This document shows positions 55,001-64,000 of a stretch of 64,000 nt of DNA, piece by piece. The stretch lies in NCBI RefSeq assembly GCF_000151315.2, contig NW_011887297.1, positions 349,587-413,586 of the forward strand, in the 5' to 3' direction. Origin of the DNA: Capsaspora owczarzaki ATCC 30864 (Eukaryota; Opisthokonta; Filasterea). Under the pieces are notes generated by a model that worked only from the letters and a program-made list of their open reading frames with translations, was not told the DNA's origin and searched no databases. A program made the translations under genes and the position numbers. Numbering within the stretch: position 1 is the stretch's first letter; every line of letters starts with the position of its first letter.

Positions 55001-58000
55001 CAGTGCTGGGCGCGGGTTCGAGGGATGGGAGCACAAGAATGCTCAAATGTAGTGACAACGTGACGGGGCGCAGCGATGGAGACTGCAGTGTCATGGATGC
55101 TGGCAGACCACTGCTCGAGGTCGAGCTCCTCGCGGCTGTTGCAGCCAAAAAGTCTTCTGCCAGCGCAGGCGCGACCCAAACCACCAGCGGCGCGTGAGTC
55201 GCGTTGTGGTCGTTCACAATTCGTGTCGTGATACCAGCATGTTGGAACGAGTCCATGAGCGTCAGCAACGGCAGGTACACTCTGCAGAACTCGAGACGTG
55301 ACGTAAACAGCCGACGCGCAAACAGCGTGGCATGTTGCCACGACCCGCTCACGCCCTGTTGTGAAAGAATGGGGCGCTCAGAAGACTGGGCACCACTCTG
55401 CTCGACAAGAAGCGTGCGCTCGCGCTTGACAGCCTGCTGCAGCGGGTCTGTTGCACGGCGCTTGTTTTGCGACCGCGATGCTGCCTTCCGGCCCACAATG
55501 TCTGCAAACTGCGCACTGGCGGCACTTTGCGTCACAATTTCCATGATGGCCTGGTCGACTGCAGCAATGTCGTGTGCCTTGTACACGAGCTCGACGGGTT
55601 TGAGCGAGTTGTTCGACCCAGAGGCCCCGCTCGTTGCACCCGCGCGCGACGAATAGGAGACGTCGTCGCTCGTCATCCACGGTGCAGAATCTTGCATGAC
55701 GCGGAGCAGGTGCAGGCGCTCGGAAAAGTCCTCACCAACGTCGACCACAACAAAGTGATGGGTGTGGTGGGGCAGTTTGAGGAACAAGCGATTCTTGCTC
55801 AGTGTCGCGAGCAAATCGTGCGGTGAAAGTGGAAGGTGTGTCAGCGGCTCAAAGCCGAGTCTTCGGGCGTCGTGCTCGCAGCGGGCGAGAATGGCAATCT
55901 GCCGCATGGCGCTCAGCACATCACCAATCGAGATTTGGCTGTTGTTGAGCTCGCGCTCCAAGACGGCGATCTGCTGCTGAAAGCGCTTGCTGTTCACTGC
56001 AGCAAATAAATTGGCCCCGACGGAGTTTGCCTGCGGCGAGGTGGCGGAGCGAGTTGGGAGTAAGGTTGAGTGCTGTTGTTGCTGCTGCTGACTGGCCTCT
56101 CGCAGCAGGTAGCGGCCCGTTCGCGAGTCAACCAGCAAAGAAAAGTAGCTACCACTGTAGTAGCGAACCAGGAGGGCAGACAACGGTGCCAATTCGTCAA
56201 TTTTGTCGACTTGCTCCAGCGATGATTCTAAGCGAACAGGAAAAAAACAAACCAAAAGGGCAAGACATACTCAGTGAACATGTCATGGAGTCAAGACAAA
56301 ACGCAGGCATGTCAAAACAAAACGCAGACATGTCAGGTTACCTCGAATTTCAGTGACATCTTCGGAATAAATAAACTCTGAAAGTTGAATGCGGCGCAAG
56401 CGATGGCACATGGCAAGCAGCTTGGCGTGTTTGTGGTAGAATTGGGCAACTTGGAATAGCCGCTCAACGTTGAGATGATACATGGGCAGGTCGGTCTCCT
56501 ACAAAATGACAAAGGTGAGACAAATTCGACTCAACCTCGAGCATCAATGCGCACAGCATCAGTTGGCCTCTTCTTACATGAATAGCCTCTTCGGTGCGCG
56601 GGTGGATTAAGGGAGGAGCGTGCCGACAGCGCAGCTTGCCGGTTTTGTCGGAAGGGAGCAGAACAGTCAGGCTGTGTTCGGTCACTAGTGGAGGGAGGTA
56701 GACCGCACTAGGCTGCACGGCACCGCCGGCGCGATGAGCTGCTGCTCCACCTTGACCGTGAGCAACTTCGAATTGCGCGAGCGGGCGTTGTGACTTCCAG
56801 AATGTCAGAGCAAGAGACTTTTCGGGTTCAAACGCCAACGCAACATGGTTGTACCAGGTTGAAACTTCAAGACGATGCGCCTGTTGGTGTAGTGAGACGA
56901 GTCGCAAGGATTGGGCGAAGGCGTGGAGCATGTCATACACCTCCTGCAGGGGCTTTCGGTTTCTGTGCAAGAATAGTCGGCCCTGGACGAGTTCAAGCAG
57001 CCCGGCCAGTTGCCGCGGTGATATCAAGTCGAATTGGTCTGATGCGGTAGAGGAGAAGGATTTGTTGGGGGTGAGGGGGTTGCTCGAGATGGAAAAACAA
57101 AAACGAAAAAAGAGCTGGACAGCAACAACAACCACAACACTCATTACCAGCAGGATTATCTCGCGTTTCGCTCTTCTGACGCGGCGAAGGCACAAGCAGC
57201 TCAATGGAGAGGATGCGCCAGAACAAGCTCTTTTCGTTTTCACCATCGATGGTCAATGCAATCTGAAAAATTGTCAGGCATGTTGAACACCGTGAGCAAG
57301 ATCTACGCGCATACGCTCAAAACGATACAAAGCTGTGCAGGATGCGACGACGTGGGATTGGTTACCTTGAATTCGTAAGGGACTTCCAGCCAAACACGAC
57401 CGTCGTTGACCAGAACTTGGCTAAAACCGTCTGGCACGAACGAGTCGACCAGCAGAATGCGGACAACATCGTTCAGCTGTTGGTACACACGCCGAATGTC
57501 CTTTCTATTCACCGTGATTGGCGGCACGATATCCTGGAAGCGCGTGGGAGAAGGCGGCGAAGCAAAACCAAAAAATTGATGAGCGAACAAACGGGTTTTT
57601 GACGAAATCAATATTCAGGTATGAAGCTTTACCGAAATCGCTTTCGGCATGCGAGTATATGACCCGGTGGAAAGTACATCGATTGCTGTCGAAAGCGCAA
57701 AAGCGGGCGTTCTAATGTGGAAATGCAAAACGAGGTCAGTTTCAAACGTTCTCGCTGCCAAAACAACCAGGGGATCGATGCGACGTACCGCGCATGCCCC
57801 AAATTACGATGCGTCCAGTACAGCGCATCGGCGGCAACCGTGAAACAAGCTGTTTGACTGTCGATGAATCGCATCAACTCCTGCGCAACGTTGAAACAAC
57901 AAAACGAGTGAGTGTTCGCTTGCACTTGCCAACTTACTCGGACAGCCAAGCAAGAAATCGAGAGCACAGTGATGCTCTCGTTGCTAATCATCACGCCAAC

Positions 58001-58453
58001 CTGTTTTTGGTCGTAGCGTGATCCTCCGAAAGCTAAACAGGCATACTTACCCAGACAGACTTCGTTTCGGCTGCCTTGGAAGCCCACTTGACGACGACGA
58101 GCAGTCGCACAAACATGCCACGCGTCCGCTGGACGTAATCAATGATTGCCATCTTGCGTTGCTTGTCTGGGAACTGCGGCAACCTGTGATGCATGCATGG
58201 ACGTGGGGGGGGAGAGGATGAGCCGGATCAGCTGCGATCAATGGCGAGATCTCGGGCGCTTCTCTCTGTGGTCGTACAGTTCACTGAGCTTCATGAGCTC
58301 GCCGTGCGCCTTCTGGAGGAGCATCTCGACGAGTGCCGAGAGCGGGACGGACGGTCGGAAGGGCACCGCGGCCATCGGAGCAGCAGCAGCAGCAGCAGCC
58401 GAGACTGAGGCTGAAGCGCCAGCAGCAGACGAAGACGCCTCGGCAGACTGCAT
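52060..58453 (-). CDS. MED14: Mediator complex subunit 14
   Basis: Scaffold that joins the head, middle and tail of Mediator for RNA polymerase II. Fifteen exons: 58453-58278, 58183-58051, 57880-57789, 57711-57633, 57533-57366, 57262-57148, 57038-56578, 56498-56342, 56227-54054, 53951-53750, 53652-53315, 53215-53033, 52933-52826, 52717-52586, 52473-52060; 1643 residues, with every phase agreeing. N-terminal landmarks match animal MED14: VPLSALVEMLLQKAHGEL, RTRGMFVRLLVVVKWASKA, STAIDVLSTGSYTRMP, RLFLHRNRKPLQEVYDMLHA. Downstream are KNRLFLKLPHHTHHFVVVDV, NGFVALHDGADK (animal GVVAIRDGAY) and the C-terminal block LEICWCVPPSL. A poly-Ala run and Ser-rich loops sit in the large exon 9. An extra in-frame exon at 58000-57938 with good splice sites may be optional. 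Confidence 0.93.
54848..54896 (-). repeat. (GCA)n repeat coding poly-alanine in MED14
   Basis: Near-continuous AGC/GCA triplets in exon 9, encoding about 12 Ala between Gly/Ser-rich loops. Similar triplet runs occur at 25340 (CPSF1) and 58380 (MED14 exon 1). Confidence 0.8.
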
Positions 58454-58824
58454 TGCCCCAAAACAACGAAGACTGAAGTGAGATTTTAAATGGAAATAGA
58501 ATAGTGAGTGACGAAAGAACAATAATAACGATTTGGAAGAATACAGAAGAAGAAGATTCCAGTGGAAGTGAAGTGACGTGAAGTGAATGAACGTGAAGTG
58601 AGTGTGTGAGTGTGTGAGTGTGTGCAGATCGAAGTGTGTGAAGCGAGATGACGGGAGTGAAAAATGAGTCGCTTTGAGTTTCGGTGCTGAGAACTCTGAG
58701 AAAATCTGAGATTCAGTCCTAAAACCCCTTTTGGACAACTCCGATTCGGATTGTTGAGCTCTACCGGCGACCGTTGGATTCGATTTGACTTCGTGAACGA
58801 CTCGCTGTGACAAATCCATACACA
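58454..58824. promoter_or_regulatory. Divergent upstream region of MED14 and the HAUS2-like gene
   Basis: Only 371 bases separate the two ATGs. The region holds a GTGAGTGTGT-type stretch (58590-58625) and no clear TATA box. The open minus-strand frame running through it into MED14 exon 1 is probably 5' UTR. Confidence 0.55.
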
Positions 58825-59683
58825 ATGGCAATGGCAATGGCAGGACTGGGAGTGGGACTGGAGGAGCAGCCGCGATCGTTGGCGCTCATCGCGTTGTTGC
58901 GGCAGTTGTCGACGCTGAGCGCAGCATTGGACGAGGTATTGCCTCCCTCAACAACACCCCACTCGAACGTGAGTGACTAGAATCCGAAATTGCCGAGCTT
59001 ACCTTTTGTGCCATGTATGTAATGTATGTCTGGGTCCAATTGGAGCAGACGACGATGCGGATACGGCAGGTCGAGCAGGACGCGCAGACTGCCGACGCCG
59101 CGCACGCCACAGCGCAAGCAAGCAAGACGGAAGCACTGCAGTCGCTTCAGACACACATTACAGGCTTACTGCGCAAGAAGGCCGAGCTCGTCTCGCGACT
59201 GCAGGCGCCGATCATGTCGGACGGGCTTCGCGTCGATGCCGCCTTCCACAGGTCAGCCGCTCTCACTGTCGGCTGTAGATGTGGGATGTTGCTCAAAAAC
59301 AAGTATTGTCATCATTTGCATTTGGCGCCCTAACTGTTGGACGTTTGGCTTGCACAGCGAAACAGTCTCGCTGTTTACAACCATGGCTCAATCCTTGCAG
59401 CATTTGTCGGAGCGGCTCAAAGACATGGCGTGGATGAGCTCGTTCTCCCTTGCGGATGGTCGCTTGGTAAGAATGGCAGAATGTATCAGGGCGTTGGTTG
59501 CGACATGTGGCAAGTTTTTGGTGCTGACCCTCAGTTTTGTTGTGTTTGTGCTGCAAGGAAACGGCGCTCGATCATACTGCTGCAGTCATTTCAACCTACC
59601 AATCCACGTTCCAAGCATCAGTACAGCTCCAGCAAGCTGTGGCGTCATTGGCGGGGTCCACTGCATCCTCCGCAATGCAATAA
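58825..59683 (+). CDS. HAUS2: HAUS2-like augmin complex subunit
   Basis: Exons 58825-58968, 59049-59251, 59358-59466, 59558-59683; 193 residues, in phase. The protein is almost wholly helical. The stretch ITGLLRKKAELVSRLQAPI, then LRVDAAFHR, then LQHLSERLKDMAWM, lines up with animal HAUS2 (LKEKRSLRQRLLKPM, LPIEAVYHR, IERLETHLETIRNI), including the Tyr/Phe-His-Arg triplet. Augmin recruits gamma-tubulin to spindle microtubules for branching nucleation. The assignment rests on this short alignment from memory. An alternative donor at 58936 would remove 11 residues and also keeps phase. The C-terminus is shorter than in vertebrates (about 235 residues). Confidence 0.55.
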
Positions 59684-60101
59684 CGCGCAAGCGTTTTGGT
59701 GCGATTTCCGCAGTTGTCGCAATTGCCGCATTTTATTCAGTCTTGTTTTCTAGTGACGCGGTGAGCGTTGTGCCAGTCGCACGCATGATACTGCGCTCGG
59801 TGATTCGCAACGCATGACAATTGGAGTCTTTTTGATTGATTTTCAACGAAAACCCGATTGCCTCGATCGTTCTGCCGGCATGTGCCACTGCCATGTTGTG
59901 AGCTCGTCAATAACATTCCTCTCTTGATTCCAGCACCAACGCTCCTTCACACAAACTCCATCACAACTTCAACATTCTCAGCATCCAAACCAAATTCTTG
60001 GCATTGATCGTCGCTCCCAATCACTCCTCTTTTTTTGAATTTTTTTTTCGTCTTCTTTATTCCTCATCTCCTAGCTCACTCTTTGTATTTGCTGACTGAC
60101 C
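59684..60101. other. Intergenic region before the BAR-protein gene
   Basis: 418 bases with no supported gene. The 3' half is CT/CA-rich with T runs at about 60030-60049, like other upstream regions here. Confidence 0.45.
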
Positions 60102-63100
60102 ATGTCCTTGCGTGGACTAAAGCGCTGTAACCGCAGCAATGCACTTCCCTATCAATTTTTGTTCCAATGGTGTTCTCACTGTCTTTTGCCCCTCGTCCTC
60201 CGTCTCGCTCCTCCTCCTTCCTCCTCCTTCTCATAGACGTCGATCTGCGACGGCGCAAACAGTCCGGCGCCGCGCCCGTCTCGTCCTCCTCTGCGTCGTC
60301 GTCGTCCTCGCTCGCAAGCGGCGGCAGCAGCAGCGGCTCAGTCGGATCTGCGCTCTCCTTCCTCAGCACGGCATCGTCCGCCACAGACTCGGACGACCTG
60401 CTTGCAGACGACTTTCAGCACCTGGATATCTCGTCGCGGCGGCTGCTCTCCTCGCTTCAGGTGAGGACGACCCGATTTCTCAATCCGTTTTGCACTTGCC
60501 ATTATTCGTACTCGTTCCATGACCGGATGCTAACTCCCCCTTGTTGGACCCCCTTTTGGGCTCCTTTTTGTGTGAACAGGAGTACACGACGCTGCTGAGC
60601 CAGCTCGCCACCTGCCAAACAAGGCTCGGCGCAGAGTTTGTCGAATTGTTTGCAGACACGCCATTGTGGGAATTTAGCGTGCGCAATCGGGAAGTCCTCG
60701 ACACGATTGGCAACCAAACAGCTCAGCTTGCCATGCATGTTCGTGAGAAGGTGTGTAAACGTGTGGTGAACGTGTGGTGAACGTGTGATTTGGCAACATT
60801 TGTCTCGGATGTTCTCACGCGAATCTACAAACAATCGCCCGGCAGGTCGTCGAGCCATTCAATCACCTCACTTCCGCATTTCCAGGAGTGAAAGAGGCCT
60901 TGGAAGAACGGCAAAAGCTTGTGGCGGCGTTTGAGAAGGCGCGCGACCGCTTTTTGCGCCACCGAGCCGCTCAGCAGACAGTCGCCTCCATCCAGACTGG
61001 AATTCTGAGCGGCAGCACTGCCATTTTGACCGCTTCGCCGCCGTCGACGATTATGACGGGTGGAGTGTCAACCACTTTGACGACTACCAATTCTTCTTCC
61101 TCCTTTGCGCCTGGAGCTGCTGGCGCTGCTGCCCAGTCACCCGCCCCTTCACAGCCAGGCCATTTGCAGCAACAACCACAGCTGCAACCAATGCAGCAAC
61201 AGCAGCTCTCCGACGACGAAGTGATCAACTCGCTCACCGCGGCGAATGCAGCCACTCCCGAAGAAATCAAGCTCGTCAGTACGCGCGATGCTCTGGCCAA
61301 CGCGACTCAGCGCACCATGGCGCAGTTGGAAGTCGTGCTCGACCGCCGGCTCGACACGTTTGCTCCGTGCGGTGTGCTGTTTGCCCAGTCCACGGCGCAG
61401 TACTACCAGACCTCGTCACAGTGCATCAACAACTTTACGTCGCACTATGTCAACAATGCACTTCACGACGCCATCAACGATGCCCTGTCTTTGGCAACGA
61501 CGGGTCCACAGCCAGCGGCACAGCCACAGCTGAGTGTGCCTACGGGCGTTCTGTCTCGCGTGCTGCCGCAAATGACCATCACACCAGCCATGACAATGCT
61601 TCCGCCGTCCTTCTCCACCCACCGCGCGACGCTGACCTGGCTGGCGGCCAGCCATGCCAACCAAGAGCTGCGCTCCTTCTCGCACATCTCGCGGGAGGAG
61701 GTCCACGATTTGGCCACGACCTCGCGCGCCTCCATGATTGACCTCGAATCGGTGAATGGGCGCATCGACGCAGAGCTTACCCGTTACCTGCATGAGTTTT
61801 CCCGAGCGCCCGTTGGCAGCATCACCATCTACAATGGTTTTCATCGCAATCCCAAGGGCATCCAGCTTGCGCTCCGCGACTGCTGCACTGCTGTCGAAGC
61901 AGAGGGTGCGGGCACCGCCGTTGGCCTCGAATTGGATGCCAACGAGTCCTCTCGGCGATTTTCGTCGCAACTGGTTGTCGTGGATGAGCCCCTGGCGGGC
62001 AGTCCTGCGAGCGCGGAAGCCTCCGTCAATCAGCAACGCGAGAACGCCCAAGAGCAACTCGAGCGTGATGTCGCGCGGCTTGGTTACATCGTTGGTGAGT
62101 TGGCACAAAAACAAAAAACAGAGAGAAAGAGGGGTTTTTTTTGTGATTGGATTGTACTCACAGTGGCTTTCTTTTTGGTGGCGGCACTTTTGCCTTGCAA
62201 CAGGACCGATGGTGCTCGAGGCGACGACAGATGGCAACAATCGGCAAAACTTTGAGGAAAAGATGCACGCCATCCGCTCTCTCCTCTGCCAGCAAAACCC
62301 AACCCTCGCTTCGTTGGTTTCGTCCGCTGACCTGGACATTTTCTTGCGTCGAGTCATGCTCGAGAGCAGTGCTACAGTTTCAAACTATGCCGCCAAGACT
62401 GCTGTGCAGCTCTTGTTTGGCAAAGCTCATTTGGTAATGAAATGCGAGTTGCTGCTGTTGCTTTTTTGCTGCTGTTGTTGCGAGAGAATGCTTACATGGC
62501 TGCACCCTTGATAAAAACAGGTACTCGTCAAGCCGAGCAATGATTCCGAGGACATTCATCCTGTGTGCGTCGACGTTGCCGGCTCGACCCTCAAAATGCA
62601 TTGCCCTTCCACTTGGTATGCGTCGCGGTCGCTCGGCACGTGGTGATTCGTTGATGGTGCAACACTTTCTCTGACCTGCATTGCCGATCTTGGTTGGTTT
62701 TTGTGGAATTTTTGGTTTGTTTTGCGTCCTCAGGTACATTGTGGAAGACTTGCCATCACTCTCGCTCCTGTCGCGCAATTTCGACCCAGACGACGCACTT
62801 GGCATTGTGGACGCAGTTTATATTGCAACGTGCGACGTGTTTGACTTTGTCGACAATGATTATTCGGCCACCAAAAGCTTCCCGCTGCCTCAAATCGTGG
62901 TTTCGCGTCGCTCGTCGGGCGTCGACGCGACCCCGCCTCTGCAGCCGACGTCCGGGTCTGGCTCGACCTTGACGTCTCGGCCCTCGCTTTCACGCAAGGT
63001 GGACCGCATTCTGGCGAGTGCAAAAAAGCTGGGCCGGTCGACTGCCGCGCGCATCAACTCGAGCACGGGAAGCGGCTCTGCCTCTCCATCTGTAGCATCG

Positions 63101-64000
63101 CCTCATTCCTCTGCCTTCCTCACGTCCACGTCAGCCGCATCGGATGACGCGACCTCGGCAACCATGACTCCCACGACGACTGCGCCGGCAACACCAATGT
63201 CGGTGCCAGTGGTGGACTTGCTCGCTGGCGACAACCCACTGGTCGATGTCAGTCCCACCGCGGTGCCGCCGCTCCGGCCCCTGCCGCCCCGTGCCGAGGC
63301 ATTCTCTGCAAAACCATGGCTTCCTCCGCCAAAGCCCCCGCGCACGGCCGCCAAAGCCGAAGTGTCCAAGGTGGTTGATTTTTTATGTGATACGGACCAG
63401 TCGCTGCTCCAGCCCGCGCGACCCGTGAGAACGTCCGTAAAGTGAGTGGTTTTTGCTGATTGTTTCTTGGTGTCGGGTTTTCTTTGTGAGGCTGGCTGTA
63501 TCATTGATTGACGATGTTTGGGTTTTTTGTTGTTGTTGTTGTTAGCATGAGGCTATCGCAAGACAGCTCCCTGAGTGCAGAAGATTTGACATCGATTCTG
63601 GATGCCCCGATCGTAAGTCGGTTGTGGCAACAGCGTGCTTTGGCAGTTGATGCAGCATTTTAGTATTCACCTGTGTTTGTCTTCTGGTTTTGTTCCTCTC
63701 TTCCCCGCCCCCCCACCTCCGCTTAGCCTGAACTCGAACCTCCAGGGAGCGTCGGATCAAGTCGACGTGGAAGTTCGAAAAACCTGTGGGACGTACAGTG
63801 GGAAATTATGAATCGTGCCGATTTGCAAAACCGCACGTCCAATCCGGTGTCGCCACCCGCCTCTTCCCACTCGCGAGGCTCTCTCCCGTTCCGTACTTCT
63901 TTGCCAGCACAGCCAGCCGAGGCTGCTTTGCCAAGCTCGTTGCGAAAGCAGTCCGCGTCCATTGAGTCCTTTTCGAACGCCGCTCTGGTTGGATCTCCGC
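60102..64000 (+). CDS. Amphiphysin/BIN-type BAR-domain protein, 3' end outside the window
   Basis: Exons 60102-60126, 60237-60460, 60580-60750, 60846-62094, 62204-62433, 62521-62615, 62734-63441, 63546-63612, 63727 onward, open to the window end. The start MSLRGLKR resembles the amphipathic N-terminus of N-BAR proteins. BAR helices 1-2 are EYTTLLSQLATCQTRLGAEF, then VVEPFNHLTSAFPGVKEAL and LVAAFEKARDRFLRHRAAQ, matching amphiphysin's FPDIK and LVDYDSARHHYE region. Helix 3 (QLEVVLDRRLDTFAPCGVLF) comes after an insert of about 100 Ser/Thr/Gln/Pro-rich residues. Downstream is a region I do not recognise (GSITIYNGFHRNPKGIQLAL; MHCPSTWYIVEDLPSLSLLS), then Ser-rich and Pro-rich linkers (PLRPLPPRAEAF, PPPKPPR) that could bind SH3 domains. 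Such proteins bend membranes in endocytosis. A C-terminal SH3, if present, lies beyond the window. Confidence 0.65.

Overview
This window looks like nuclear DNA from a compact-genome unicellular relative of animals (a holozoan), most plausibly a filasterean of the Capsaspora type. The reasons are: genes split by short GT-AG introns (mostly 60-250 bases, with T- or TG-rich 3' ends); an integrin alpha and an integrin beta gene side by side; a class I PI3-kinase, a p38-type MAP kinase and a CNNM transporter; and intergenic gaps of a few hundred bases. The species is inferred from gene content only. No search was run. I saw no rRNA, tRNA, CRISPR, transposon, retrovirus-like or other virus-like element, but I could not scan for tRNAs systematically.

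Layout. 1-2488: 3' part of a PPR-like protein gene, with a large GTGA microsatellite at a splice donor. 2902-6106 (-) and 6463-11794 (+): integrin beta and integrin alpha, head to head over about 356 bases. 12559-15938 (+): an orphan protein with an RGG tract. 16756-19753 (+): CNNM/ACDP metal transporter. 19910-26178 (-): CPSF1. 26697-32907 (+): class I PI3K catalytic subunit. 33230-36512 (+): CTLH/UBA protein. 36865-40216 (-): mitochondrial aconitase. 40928-42592 (+): eIF3g. 43227-46148 (+): SET/Rubisco-LSMT-type methyltransferase. 47569-49475 (+): p38 MAPK. 49885-51871 (-): MGAT4-type N-acetylglucosaminyltransferase. 52060-58453 (-): MED14. 58825-59683 (+): HAUS2-like augmin subunit. 60102-64000 (+, cut by the window end): amphiphysin-type BAR protein.

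The models were built by hand. Exon ends were chosen so that GT-AG sites, reading phase and family alignment agree. Almost all joins keep frame (CPSF1 11 exons, MED14 15, PI3K 10, p38 10). The exception is one acceptor in integrin beta, which I could not place to the base.

How the genes relate. Four divergent pairs share short upstream regions: integrin beta/alpha, CPSF1/PI3K, aconitase/eIF3g and MED14/HAUS2. The integrin pair is the most suggestive, because the two products are expected to form one heterodimer. Integrins, class I PI3K and p38 belong to adhesion and stress signalling in animals. The other genes are housekeeping (mRNA 3' processing, translation initiation, Mediator, TCA cycle, spindle assembly, N-glycan branching, membrane curvature). 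Nothing else here implies a shared pathway.
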